A stretch of 64,000 nucleotides of DNA from Pseudomonas sp. St316 (GTDB lineage Bacteria > Pseudomonadota > Gammaproteobacteria > Pseudomonadales > Pseudomonadaceae). The DNA is taken from positions 3,224,001 to 3,288,000 of the forward strand of contig NZ_AP021901.1 of the NCBI RefSeq assembly GCF_018325905.1. Reading direction: 5' to 3'. The position numbers were made by a program, and so were the translations under genes. Positions 39,053-48,006 of the stretch are shown here, piece by piece. Numbering within the stretch: the stretch's first letter is position 1; every line of letters begins with the position of its first letter. Below the pieces are notes generated by a model. It did not search any database. It saw only the letters and a list, made by a program, of their open reading frames with translations, and had not been told where the DNA came from.

Positions 39053-40705
39053 CTAGCAATTTGAAGCTAAACGGACAATCGCATCACGACTGCCTGCTTG
39101 CTCTCGAAGTAAAAATTTCTGGATTTTCCCAGTTGCGGTTTTTGGCAGCTCCATAAAAATTACTCTGCGCGGACATTTAAATCGAGCAAGACGAGCTTGG
39201 CAGAACATCATTATTTCTGCCTCGGTCGGAGGCTCCATACCAAGTTTCAACTCGACGAACGCGCAGGGTACTTCTCCCCATTTGTCATCAGGCTGAGCGA
39301 CAACAGCGGCATGTAAAACAGCTGGATGACCGTGAATGGTTTCTTCGATTTCTACGGACGATATATTCTCGCCACCGGAAATAATGACGTCCTTGCAACG
39401 GTCGGTAATTTGCACGTAGCCGTTGGGATGCACTACGGCGACATCACCCGTATGAAACCAGCCGCCTTCAAAGGCTTTTTGGGTTGCGCTTTCATTCTTC
39501 AGATAACCCATCATTACGGTGTTGCCCTTGAGCAGTAGCTCACCCGTTGTCTGGCCGTCTTTCGGTACCGGCTGCATAGTTTCCGGGTCCGCGACCATTA
39601 AGCCTTCAAAGGCTGCTGCTCGAGCCCCTTGCCGTACACGCAAAGCGCCCTGCTCACTCGGTGTTAGATCATCCCAACCGTCTTGCCATTCGCAGCTGAT
39701 TGGGGTGCCGGAAACCTCCGTAATTCCATAAACGTGGTTAACGTCGAAGCCTTGTGAGACTACGGCGTTGAGTACGGTAGCAGGAGGTGGAGAGCCAGCA
39801 GTCAGTACTCGAACCGACGTTTTAAGTGGCGGGCGATCTGCGGCGTTCGCAATCATGGCCATAACAATAGGCGCCGCACAGAAGTGATCGATACCATGGT
39901 TGTCTATCGACTCAAAAACCGTCTCTGCGGAAACTTTTCTTAGACACACATGCGTGCCCGCGGCAGCAGTGATAGCCCACGTAAAACACCATCCGTTTGC
40001 GTGGAACATTGGGAGTGTCCACAGGTAACGAGGAGCCCGAGAAAGCGGCCAGTTGGTGATCTGCAGCATACTCATCAGGTAGGTGCCGCGATGACTCGCC
40101 ACGACACCCTTCGGATCACCGGTTGTGCCTGAGGTGTAGTTGAGCGCTATCGGCTGCCACTCGTCACTGGGCCATACTCCCTCGAAATCAGGGTTACCAC
40201 TGCCGATGAACGTTTCGTAATCGACTTCCCCAACGCTCGCGGAAAGTGGTGCTAAGTGATCATTGATGTCGATGACCATCGGACGATGCTCAAGGAGTTC
40301 AATAGCGGCATTAGCCAGTGCAGCAAACTCTCGATCCACCAAGAGGAGCTTGCATTCCCCGTGACGAAGTATGAATGCTACGCCTTCAGCATCCAGGCGA
40401 TAGTTAACGGCATTCAGAACCGCGCCGCAGAGGGGTATCCCAAAATGCGCTTCAAGCATTGCCGGGGTATTGGGAGACAGAATTGAAACGGTGTCTCCGG
40501 CACCCATTCCCTTTTTTGAAAGAGCTGAGGCCAGTCGATAGCAACGTTCGCGGGTCTCACTCCAGGTTCTGCGAAGTTCACCATGTACCACAGCTACCCT
40601 ATCCGGGTGCACGAGCGCTGCCCGATCGAGAAAACCAAGTGGAGTCAGGGGCAAATAGTTAGCCTTGCAGTGTTCAAGCCCATTCTCATAAGCGCTAGGC
40701 TTCAT
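39053..40705 (-). CDS. Acyl-CoA / aryl-CoA ligase (AMP-binding)
   Basis: A 550-residue adenylate-forming ligase: NYTSGTTGDPKGVV (A3), YGITEVSG (A5), GGWFHTGDVAVVHPNGYVQITDRCKDVIISGGENIS (A7-A8), and the catalytic lysine in TATGKIQKFLLRE (A10). All core motifs are intact, so the gene may be functional. It groups by pattern with the medium/long-chain and 3-methylmercaptopropionyl-type ligases (LTPLGFLDRAALVHPDRVAVVHG start). It overlaps the remains of a nitroreductase gene by 4 bp, so the two were once an operon. The substrate is unknown; an aromatic or side-chain carboxylate is likely from context. Confidence 0.87.
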   Translation of the reverse strand: MKPSAYENGLEHCKANYLPLTPLGFLDRAALVHPDRVAVVHGELRRTWSETRERCYRLASALSKKGMGAGDTVSILSPNTPAMLEAHFGIPLCGAVLNAVNYRLDAEGVAFILRHGECKLLLVDREFAALANAAIELLEHRPMVIDINDHLAPLSASVGEVDYETFIGSGNPDFEGVWPSDEWQPIALNYTSGTTGDPKGVVASHRGTYLMSMLQITNWPLSRAPRYLWTLPMFHANGWCFTWAITAAAGTHVCLRKVSAETVFESIDNHGIDHFCAAPIVMAMIANAADRPPLKTSVRVLTAGSPPPATVLNAVVSQGFDVNHVYGITEVSGTPISCEWQDGWDDLTPSEQGALRVRQGARAAAFEGLMVADPETMQPVPKDGQTTGELLLKGNTVMMGYLKNESATQKAFEGGWFHTGDVAVVHPNGYVQITDRCKDVIISGGENISSVEIEETIHGHPAVLHAAVVAQPDDKWGEVPCAFVELKLGMEPPTEAEIMMFCQARLARFKCPRRVIFMELPKTATGKIQKFLLREQAGSRDAIVRLASNC

Positions 40706-41220
40706 GGTGTTGTCTCCTTATTATTGTGATGAAAAGTGGAAAACGCGCTCACCGGCTCCCGATCAGTGACCAAGGTGTTCTCGATACTGGACTCGTCGGC
40801 GTATCCCAGACTCATTCCGCAAACCAACATTTGATCTGCCGGGATCGCGAGGGCTTGCGAAATAACATGGTGATATTTCAAAAAAGCTGCTTGTGGGCAG
40901 GTGTGCAAGTTCCTCCCCCGCGCCGCCACCATCACCGCCTGCAGGAACATTCCGTAGTCAAGGAGACTCCCTTCTTTTAGGACTCGATCAATGGTGAAGA
41001 TCAAACCAACAGGCGCGTCAAAGAAACGGTAATTGCGACTGTGTTGCGCATGCATTCGCTGCTTGTCACCCTTCTCAATTCCCAGCAATCCGTAGAGTTC
41101 CCACCCTACTTTCCTTCTCCGATCCACGTAGGGTGAAGTCCATTCGCGTGGGTAATTGAACGAGCCCCATGAAAGACAGGACACCGTTTCCCCCTTACGA
41201 TAAGGGATAGGCAAACGGTT

Positions 41221-41613
41221 ATGTTTATGACTAATAGCAACGATAAGAGTGGGGAGCTTTTGGGCCAGGAGCGGCGACGCCGCTGGAGTCCAGAGCAAAA
41301 GCTGGCCATGGTTCGCGAGAGCCTTGAGCCAGGGCAAAGTGTGTCGGTCGTCGCTCGACGCAACGGCATCAATGCCAACCAGTTATTCCTGTGGCGCAAG
41401 CTGTATCAGGACGGCAGCCTGTCGGCGGTCAGTGCTGGCGAAGCCGTGGTGCCGGCCTCCGAGCTGAGCGATGCGCTCAAGCAGATCCGTGAACTGCAAC
41501 GGATTCTGGGCAAGAAAACGATGGAAGCCGAAATCCTCAAAGAGGCCGTGGAGATCGCCCGGTCGCGAAAATGGATTGCGCACTCACCCTTGTTGCCGGG
41601 GGACGACCAGTGA
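41221..41613 (+). CDS. IS3-family transposase OrfA
   Basis: A 130-residue DNA-binding subunit. A helix-turn-helix of the transposase_8 type spans about residues 20-65 ([20 protein letters not shown], then [20 protein letters not shown]), followed by a leucine-rich coiled segment ([30 protein letters not shown]). It ends inside orfB, to which it is offset by -1, so a frameshift near CGAAAATGG at about 41565 probably yields the OrfAB transposase. Confidence 0.93.
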   Translation: MFMTNSNDKSGELLGQERRRRWSPEQKLAMVRESLEPGQSVSVVARRNGINANQLFLWRKLYQDGSLSAVSAGEAVVPASELSDALKQIRELQRILGKKTMEAEILKEAVEIARSRKWIAHSPLLPGDDQ

Positions 41614-42446
41614 AGCTGGTCAGCGAATGTCTCGGTGTGGCGCGCTCGCAATTAACGGTTCGAATCAAGCAATCGGTATCGCCCAAGACACGGCGAAGCA
41701 GACCTGTGGACGACGCTGAGTTGGTGGTTGAAATCCAACAGCAGGTCAGCGAGTTGCCCAGCTATGGCTACCGTCGTGTCTGGGGATTACTGCGTCGGGA
41801 ACGTGAAACCCATTCGCTGCCGGCGATCAATGTGAAGCGGGTTTACCGGGTCATGCGTGATCACAACTTGCTGCTGGAGCGTCGACTCAAACAGCCCGGC
41901 GTGCCGCGTCGGCACGAAGGCCGTATTGCCGTGAAAACCAGCAATACGCGTTGGTGCTCGGACGGCTTTGAGTTCCGCTGCGAGGACGGCGCCAAACTGA
42001 GCGTGACCTTCGCCCTCGATTGCTGTGATCGCGAAGCCATCGGCTGGGTGGCAAGCCCGACCGGGTACAGCGGCGATGATATCCGCGATTTGATGCTGGA
42101 AAGCGTGGAGAAGCGCTTCGGTGATCAATTGCCCACCACGCCGGTGCAATGGCTAAGCGACAACGGCTCGGCGTACACCGCCGAACAGACACGCCTGTTT
42201 GCTCGGCAGATCGGTTTGCAGCCGGTGACCACGCCAGTTCGCAGCCCGCAGAGCAACGGGATGGCGGAGAGCTTCGTGAAGACGATCAAGCGTGACTACG
42301 TGGCGCACATGCCCAAACCGGATCGGGAAACGGCGTTGCGTAACCTGGCAATTGCCTTCGAACATTACAACGAGCAGCATCCGCACAGCGCTTTGAAATA
42401 TCGCTCGCCGAGGGAGTTCAGGCGCTTGGCGGCAGCATCAATTTAA
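41571..42446 (+). CDS. IS3-family transposase OrfB (DDE integrase core)
   Basis: A 291-residue integrase-core protein with an HTH_21 segment ([15 protein letters not shown]) and the DDE triad: aspartate in [10 protein letters not shown], aspartate in WLSDNGSAY and glutamate in [16 protein letters not shown]. The length and motifs are complete, so it may be active. It lies in the -1 frame relative to orfA. Translation by frameshifting from orfA is expected; the ATG at 41571 is only the first in-frame Met. Confidence 0.93.
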   Translation: MDCALTLVAGGRPVKLVSECLGVARSQLTVRIKQSVSPKTRRSRPVDDAELVVEIQQQVSELPSYGYRRVWGLLRRERETHSLPAINVKRVYRVMRDHNLLLERRLKQPGVPRRHEGRIAVKTSNTRWCSDGFEFRCEDGAKLSVTFALDCCDREAIGWVASPTGYSGDDIRDLMLESVEKRFGDQLPTTPVQWLSDNGSAYTAEQTRLFARQIGLQPVTTPVRSPQSNGMAESFVKTIKRDYVAHMPKPDRETALRNLAIAFEHYNEQHPHSALKYRSPREFRRLAAASI

Positions 42447-42825
42447 CAGGGAGTTGGTGTCCGGTTTTGTAGGGGCAAGTCCAGTAATATTCATAAGCAT
42501 CTTCAAGGTGGTTGCTGAGTGACGGATTGTTGTCGACCTCGGCGATGGCACATGAAAGATGAGTCTTTGCTTCTCCAGTGACAACATGGACGCGCCAAGG
42601 CTGCATGTTCACTCCAGTTGCGCAGAACCGAGCGATATCAAGGATCGATTCAATTTCTTCGCGTGGTACAGGAGTGGGCAAAAAAGCCCGAATGCTGCGT
42701 CGTGAAGCTATCGCCCAATCAACCGTTTGGCTGAGAAACTCAGACGATATTGGCGGTTTGGATAAGCGATTCATTTTCATACCTTCAACTCCACGGATTC
42801 AGCTTCGGGCAGATGCATCAGGGGA

Positions 42826-44169
42826 TTAGCTAGACAGTGCCGGGGCCTTTCTGACTTGAGTGGAGTCAGCGCGCGACTGATTGATCATGGTGACTGCGAC
42901 TGCGCCGATGAGCCCAGCCAGGCTGATGGCCATGAAGTTTTTCTCAAGTGGCAGGTTTAACGACACCAGCCAGCCGATGAGAACAGGTGCGACGATTGCG
43001 CCTATCCTTCCCACTCCGGACGCAAAGCCCACGCCGGTTGAACGAATCGATGAAGGGTAGAAATCCCCAGCGTACGCATATGCCAGCAACTGGGTTCCAA
43101 GGGTCGATGCACCGACAATGAACACCACTGGGAAAAGCAAAGCCGTTGAGCGCGTATAACCTAGGATGGTTAAAGCAATTGCTCCAACGATGTAGAAGCA
43201 GACCAGTACGTGTTTGATGTTTAGCTTGTCACTCAACCATCCACCACCAAGTGCACCGGCGATAGCCCCCACATTGAAAACAATCACAAAGTTCAACGCC
43301 GAGCCAAGACTGAACCCGGCCATTGCCATCAGCTTGGTTAGCCAGGAGTTAAGAGCGTAAACCATAAACAGTCCCGTCATGAATGCAGCCCAAATCATAA
43401 CGGTGCTAAAGCCTCGACCCTCCTTGAACAAATTACGAACTGGCGCGTCCTGTTTATCCAATACTGTGGCATTTCCGGTCATCACCGTGTTTTCGTCGAT
43501 AATGAGTGCAGGGTCTAGCTTTCGAGCAACTGCTCGCAGCTCATCCTGACGTCCGGTTTTGAGCAGGTAGCCTATGGATTCGGGCATGGTCTTGAGAATC
43601 ATTGGAATCAGCAGCACTGGTAGCAGCGCCACATAAAACACCCACTGCCATCCGTGACTCTCAATGAGTTGCTTGCCAGTCAGTGCAACCAAAATACCGC
43701 CAACGGAGTACCCCGCGAAAACGAGGGTTACCAGCCGGGTACGGAGTTTGAGTGGAGAAAACTCACCCATCTGAGCAGTGCAAATGGGCAGTACGCCGCC
43801 GATGCCAAGGCCCGCGATGAAGCGGCAAATGCTGAAGCTGATCGGGTCATTGGTGAGGCCTGCCGCAGCAGTGAACACACTGAACAGTGCCACGCAGATT
43901 GCGATCATCTTGGGGCGTCCAATACGATCGGCTAGCGTGCCAAGAAAAATCGCTCCCAACATCGTTCCGAATAGCGCAGAACCCGCCATGATGCCGGCGC
44001 TGGTGGGATCTATGTTCATGTCTTTCATGATCGCCGGAAGGGCTGCACCGACTACGGCGAGGTCGTAGCCATCGATGATCAGAATGAGTACGCACCAAAA
44101 TAGAATGAGTCCATGGAAGCGGTTGAATTTCGACTCAACCGCGAGTGTATAAACGTTTACCGGCTGCAT
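42826..44169 (-). CDS. MFS aromatic acid:H+ symporter (AAHS family)
   Basis: A 447-residue twelve-helix carrier. Helix 1 carries LIIDGYDLAVVGAALPAI, the D-G-Y/F-D motif of the AAHS family (PcaK, BenK), and the loop is LADRIGRPKMIAI. The C-terminal half has GGWLSDKLNIKHVL. Both match carriers for benzoate, 4-hydroxybenzoate and protocatechuate. It is the nearest intact AAHS gene to the ben cluster, where benK is reduced to a remnant, and might take over its role. It lies downstream of an AraC regulator on the same strand. Confidence 0.9.
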   Translation of the reverse strand: MQPVNVYTLAVESKFNRFHGLILFWCVLILIIDGYDLAVVGAALPAIMKDMNIDPTSAGIMAGSALFGTMLGAIFLGTLADRIGRPKMIAICVALFSVFTAAAGLTNDPISFSICRFIAGLGIGGVLPICTAQMGEFSPLKLRTRLVTLVFAGYSVGGILVALTGKQLIESHGWQWVFYVALLPVLLIPMILKTMPESIGYLLKTGRQDELRAVARKLDPALIIDENTVMTGNATVLDKQDAPVRNLFKEGRGFSTVMIWAAFMTGLFMVYALNSWLTKLMAMAGFSLGSALNFVIVFNVGAIAGALGGGWLSDKLNIKHVLVCFYIVGAIALTILGYTRSTALLFPVVFIVGASTLGTQLLAYAYAGDFYPSSIRSTGVGFASGVGRIGAIVAPVLIGWLVSLNLPLEKNFMAISLAGLIGAVAVTMINQSRADSTQVRKAPALSS

Positions 44170-44287
44170 AGCGCGTCTCCTTCGATCTTGTTTTTTTTGT
44201 GAAGTGAACTTGTATCGGTATCGTCAGGCACCTGGTCTGTGATGCCATATCGAGGATGAAGACGCACCGGTTGGAAGGCTCGGTGGT

Positions 44288-44365
44288 TTACTTGATATGC
44301 AACGCCAGGGTGACCTGCGTCGCATCGTAGGAGTTGCCTTTGCTGCGGCCTATGCCCGACGACAT
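44288..44365 (-). other. Possible outer-membrane protein tail fragment in a 354-bp gap
   Basis: Within the gap between the MFS and AraC genes, a short minus-strand frame reads MSSGIGRSKGNSYDATQVTL, then ALHIK and stop. The alternating pattern looks like the last strand of a barrel protein, but the final residue is Lys rather than an aromatic. No other gene, repeat or clear promoter was recognised in the gap. Confidence 0.25.
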
Positions 44366-44523
44366 CGTTCTGCTTGACCGATTTGGACACCCTAAGCTGG
44401 CCAGGAACGATCCGGGATGTTTTGGGGAGGAGATGCCGATGGCATTTGGCGCGTGAAACGCGTTGCGGATCTAAGTACGTAATCTGGAGGGGATGTATCT
44501 ATTTTGTTACGAAAGAAAGGCTT

Positions 44524-45543
44524 TTAGATTTCACCCGGTTCATTGGAGCGGCGATAAGCGCCAGGGCTCACTCCCGTCCACTTCTTAAAGGCACGATGGA
44601 ATGCACTACTTTCCTGGAAGCCCGTGAGAGCGGCCACTTCGGTTACTGTCATGTTCGGCTGGCACAGTAGATTGATTGCCATGTCACGACGCAGATTGTC
44701 TTTTAAACGCTGATAGCTAACCCCCTCGGCTTGTAGCCTTCGCTGGAGCGTCGAGTAAGACATGCGGAGCGTGTTTGCTACCTTATCCAGCTCGGGCCAT
44801 TCCTCGGGATCCAGGCCTCTCAAGTTCATTCGGATCTGAGCGCTAATGCTGTCCTCGTTACGATATTTCACCAGCAGGCTGGCAGGCGACTCTTTCAAAA
44901 ATACCGATAGGCTGGCTTTGTTTTGCGCGATCCTGAGGTTCAGAAAAGTGCGATCAAAACGAATCATCGTAACGGGAGCACCAAACCGAATTTCTTCACA
45001 GAAGCGCATCCGATAGTCGCTGTCGTCCAGCGGTCGATTCGGCTTGAAGCAAAGCTCCTTTATCGGAATACGCCTGTTACCCAGCCAGCAGAGCAGTCCA
45101 TGAACCAAAATCAGCCATGTTCCGTAGCTAAAGAGGCGGCGCTCAATTCCATTGTCATGGATAAGAATGACGACGGTGTCATCTTCAAGCTTCAGTTCAC
45201 CGTGAATATCGTCCAATACGAGGCGTAAGAATTTCAGAATCCGTCGCAACGCTTGTTCTAACGACTCGCAGTCAATTGAAGACTGGCACATCAAGCGGAA
45301 GCTGCCGCGTCGCATGGGATGGCTATCGATCCCGAAAAACTCATCGTCGAGCAGATCTGAAAGAGCGACCCACAGGCGGGAGAATGCAGCAGCCGAAACC
45401 CTGGCTTGGGGAGAAGTCAGGAGTTCCGGGTCTATGCGCGCTTGATGCAATGCGATGGATGTGTCCAGTTGGCGTCGCGATGCGCCTTCTAGAGCTTCCA
45501 GCACCAATCCAATTGAAGTCGTTCCCTTGTCCTGGATGAGCAC
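44524..45543 (-). CDS. AraC-family regulator (OruR/ArgR-like arabinose-binding-type N-domain)
   Basis: A 339-residue regulator. The N-terminal two thirds resemble the PF12625 domain (GLVLEALEGASRRQLDTSIAL; LCWLGNRRIPIKELCFKPNRP), and the C-terminus is an AraC HTH (TLRMSYSTLQRRLQAEGVSY; NMTVTEVAALTGFQESSAFHRAFKKWTGVSPGAYRR). The start is a GTG at 45543 with AGAGGA 6 bases upstream. Upstream of the MFS carrier and probably its activator, by position. The gap 45544-45896 to the divergent SDR-thiolase fusion would hold both promoters; nothing else was recognised there. Confidence 0.88.
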   Translation of the reverse strand: MLIQDKGTTSIGLVLEALEGASRRQLDTSIALHQARIDPELLTSPQARVSAAAFSRLWVALSDLLDDEFFGIDSHPMRRGSFRLMCQSSIDCESLEQALRRILKFLRLVLDDIHGELKLEDDTVVILIHDNGIERRLFSYGTWLILVHGLLCWLGNRRIPIKELCFKPNRPLDDSDYRMRFCEEIRFGAPVTMIRFDRTFLNLRIAQNKASLSVFLKESPASLLVKYRNEDSISAQIRMNLRGLDPEEWPELDKVANTLRMSYSTLQRRLQAEGVSYQRLKDNLRRDMAINLLCQPNMTVTEVAALTGFQESSAFHRAFKKWTGVSPGAYRRSNEPGEI

Positions 45544-45896
45544 GCTTATTCCTCTGTGCAGTTAATTTCTGACTTGATGCTGATCTTCATGTCTGTTTGG
45601 GAATTCTACTTCGAGCAACCTGACGAGCCTAAATTCTCAGTCTACGTTCCAGCTTCCCTGCATTGCATGTCAAGCGCATGTGCTCCCCTCCTCCTAGCCT
45701 TGATGCCTACCTCGATTGTCCAAAGCATTCAAACACGCTGAGGCGTTTGAGCATTGTCGGGATCAATGACCGCCGACACTATCGGTTCAACAATCTTCGG
45801 CGTGGCTGACACCAGAAGTGAACCGATCCGGCCGTTGGGCCTTTTATCTCTCAAGTAACCGCTTATGCGGTACTGCCATTTTTTTGAGGAAACATC

Positions 45897-46217
45897 ATGC
45901 GCATCGAAAACTCAGTCTTTCTGATCACCGGCGCAGGCTCTGGACTCGGACTGGCATCGGCGCGTGAATTGGCCGGCCGGGGTGCAAACGTAGTACTGGT
46001 TCCCATGGTTGTTATTCGAGACTTGAACGTCGGACATGAGCAATTAAATGTCCACGGTGGAGCATGCGCTTTGGGTCACCCTATTGGCGCGTCCGGGGCA
46101 CGTGTTGTGGTTACGTTGGTAAATGCCTTGCGACAGAACACGCTGAAGCGTGGCATCGCTTCCGTGTGCATTGGTGGTGGCGAAGCGACCGCTATTGCGA
46201 TCGAACTCCTCTCATAA
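45897..46217 (+). pseudogene. In-frame fusion of SDR N-terminus to thiolase C-terminus
   Basis: Codons 1-36 (MRIENSVFLITGAGSGLGLA...RGANVVLV) are the coenzyme-binding start of an HSD10-type SDR. From about codon 37 the sequence is the last 70 residues of a thiolase (VPMVVIRDLNV, HGGACALGHPIGASGARVVV, CIGGGEATAIAIELL). The intact operon at 3.3-5.3 kb has exactly these two genes side by side, so a deletion in a second copy of such an operon explains the fusion. TGAGGAAACATC precedes the ATG. Neither active site is complete: the thiolase nucleophile cysteine and the SDR YxxxK are gone. The frame is open, so a 106-residue protein could still be made. Confidence 0.88.
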
Positions 46218-46256
46218 GCCAGCGTCGCGTGCTCAACGATGGAATCGCGGAAAAAC

Positions 46257-46786
46257 ATGACCAATAAAAAGCTGTACTGGGAAGACCTTACCCCTGGTAG
46301 GACTTGGGTTGCCACGCAATCTGTACCTATCACGTCGGAGCAGATCATAACCTTCGCTGCCGAGTACGATCCTCTCGATATTCATATAGATCCTGACCTT
46401 GCCCGTTCGAGTCCGCTTGGTGTGCACTGTGCCAGCGGGGTACAGACCTTCGGTATATCGCAGCGCTTAATGTGTGATGCCATATTGCTTCAAACAAATA
46501 TCGTGGCGGGCGGGAAGATCGATGGTTTTCGAATGGTGGCTCCAGTAGTACCTGGAGACATTCTTAAGCTCTCAGCTCAAGTCGTTCGATCACTCGCCCA
46601 CGCGGAAAACCGTCAACGAGGTTGGGTGGTATTCAAAGTGGACGTCACTACTACGGGGGGGAAACCGTCCTTGTTTATGAGGTCGCGGTACTGATACTGC
46701 GCAGGGAGTGGACGCCCGGTGAAGCTGTCGATACGCAGTCACCAACTGCCCCAGATTGCGCCTATTTGCCATCAAAATACGAATGA
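46257..46786 (+). pseudogene. MaoC-like acyl dehydratase, frameshifted in a G7 run
   Basis: The first 135 codons encode a MaoC hot-dog hydratase (YWEDLTPGRTWVATQSVPIT, AAEYDPLDIHIDPDLA). At 46655-46661 there are seven Gs; in the present frame translation ends at 46694 after PSLFMRSRY. With one extra G the sequence continues ETVLVYEVAVLILRREWTPG to a stop at 46786, a normal family C-terminus. Loss of one G from a G8 run is the simplest account; sequencing error or phase variation are alternatives. ATG 46257 or 46239 could start the gene. Confidence 0.82.
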
Positions 46787-46796
46787 CGCCTGAGGC

Positions 46797-47399
46797 GTCT
46801 CAGCACACACGTGGACCAAAGGCAGCAAATTCGACTTTCTCGACGGTCGCGGCTCGGCGACTGCCGCGGCCTACCGCATCGTACGCAAGGACATCTGCGT
46901 ACCCTCCTCGACGGTGCCCAACACAACTGAACAGGCGGGTCAGCAAACCTCAACCGGTATCGAGCTGGCAGCATCATTCAAGGTCACTCCCAAGCTGTTG
47001 GCAGCCGGTAATTTCAGCTGGGTCAAGGCCGAATATGACGAGTTCAATGAAACCATCGCAGGCGTCGTGCACTCACGCAAAGACAAGAACTCTGTGAATA
47101 TCCCAGACCGCGTCGCTAATCTCTGGCTGACCTATGACGCGGCTCCTGACTGGCAACTCGGGGCGGACGCGCGCTATGTGTCATCGGCCTATGCCAACAC
47201 CGCCAACACGACGTGGGTACCTTCGTACACCGTCTATGGTTTATACATGACCCACGACCTGGACAAACACGTGCAGCTCAGCGTGCGTTTGCGTAACGTG
47301 ACGGATGAGGTTTATGCCCGCTTCATCCACCAGAGCAACACCCAATATTACGTGGGCGAACCGCGTAGCTTGGAAGTCGCTGTGCAGTGGCGCTACTGA
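46797..47399 (+). pseudogene. TonB-dependent siderophore receptor, C-terminal remnant
   Basis: About 200 codons remain, from KFDFLDGRGSATAAAYRIVR through QQTSTGIELAASFKVTPKL to the closing strands YVGEPRSLEVAVQWRY. These match the last third of FpvA/FecA-like receptors. No start codon, signal peptide, plug domain or TonB box is present, and similarity begins about 10-20 bp after the MaoC stop. The missing 5' part points to a deletion whose left end lies at the MaoC gene. A strong terminator follows, kept from the ancestral gene. Confidence 0.85.
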
Positions 47400-47426
47400 T
47401 GAAACAGATGCCGTCGCATTATGAAG

Positions 47427-47461
47427 AGTCCCGCTGGACTAACATCCCAGCGGGACTTTTC
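47427..47461 (+). terminator. Intrinsic terminator after the receptor remnant
   Basis: Perfect 11-bp stem AGTCCCGCTGG / CCAGCGGGACT with a 9-base loop, followed directly by TTTTC. Confidence 0.88.
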
Positions 47462-47555
47462 ATGTCGAGCAACCGGTCGTTCCCGTTCGATAAGTTCGAA
47501 AAAGTCGCTGAAAGAACGCAGTTGGCCAGGCTGCTTTTTTCGATTTCCTTCAGGC

Positions 47556-47966
47556 TCACTCAGTTGCGACCAGCTGCTTACGAATGTCCATTTGGTCAAA
47601 GTGAGCGCGCTTTTCAATGATTTTTCCATCGGCGACTTTCAGGAGCATCATCAACGAAAATCGTACTCTGGCCCCTTTCGGCTCAATCCCTTCAAGCATC
47701 CCGGTTTGCCGGCCATCGAACATCATGTATGCCGCCACCTGATCGCCCTCGGCGAGCAGTGATTGGATCTTGAAAGTGAAGCCTTCGAAAGCATCGAAAT
47801 TCTTTTTCTCTGACTGGATAAATCCTGCTGTGCCTGGAATAGGAGTGTCTACTTGAGTATAGAAAACAAAATGCTCATGGCAGTAACTCGCCGCAGCCGC
47901 ATAATCCTCACGTTGAATAGCGGCATAAAAATTTCGCACCAGTTCTTTGTTCGCTTCGACCGACAT
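47556..47966 (-). CDS. NTF2-like / SnoaL-fold small protein
   Basis: A 136-residue single-domain protein: MSVEANKELVRNFYAAIQRE, the SnoaL-type N-terminal helix, then a cone-shaped sheet (FVFYTQVDTPIPGTAGFIQ, VAAYMMFDGRQTG, IIEKRAHFDQMDI). The conserved R-x-H-F-D near the C-terminus resembles the catalytic or binding end in ester-cyclase-like members. It lies 40 bp downstream of an MBL hydrolase gene and is probably co-transcribed and controlled by the TetR regulator upstream. No reaction can be named. Confidence 0.78.
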   Translation of the reverse strand: MSVEANKELVRNFYAAIQREDYAAAASYCHEHFVFYTQVDTPIPGTAGFIQSEKKNFDAFEGFTFKIQSLLAEGDQVAAYMMFDGRQTGMLEGIEPKGARVRFSLMMLLKVADGKIIEKRAHFDQMDIRKQLVATE

Positions 47967-48006
47967 TAACTTTCTCCTTGCTGGATGGCTGTTTGCGTTT
48001 ACTGAA

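Larger units (their letters stand above)
41157..42483 (+). mobile_element. IS3-family insertion sequence, IS2-like, complete
   Basis: A 1327-bp element. Imperfect terminal inverted repeats begin TGAACGAGCCCC on the left and, on the other strand at the right, TGGACTTGCCCC; both include a later GGACACC. The element is flanked by the 5-bp direct repeat GTAAT at 41152-41156 and 42484-42488. It carries orfA and orfB in overlapping frames. Ends TG/CA, TGCCCC-type repeats, size and 5-bp duplication fit the IS2 group of the IS3 family. The intact duplication suggests a recent insertion. Confidence 0.95.
40702..42780 (-). pseudogene. Nitroreductase gene split by an IS element
   Basis: The N-terminal 5' part is at 42489-42780 (MKMNRLSKPPISSEFLSQTV ... 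RRSIRAFLPTPVPREEIESI ... HLEDAYEYY) and the 3' part at 40702-41156 (PREWTSPYVDRRRKVGWELYG ... GRNLHTCPQAAFLKYH ... CGMSLGYAD). Joining them across the element and removing one GTAAT copy restores the reading frame EYY-PREW and a nitroreductase of about 235 residues with family motifs (RRSIRAF at FMN site, GMSLGY near the C-terminus). The insertion should abolish function. The ligase gene downstream may suffer a polar effect or depend on another promoter. Confidence 0.92.

Noticed and set aside
41157..42483. Larger composite transposon
   Set aside because: Only one IS copy with its own 5-bp duplication is seen; no second copy flanks a passenger region in the window.
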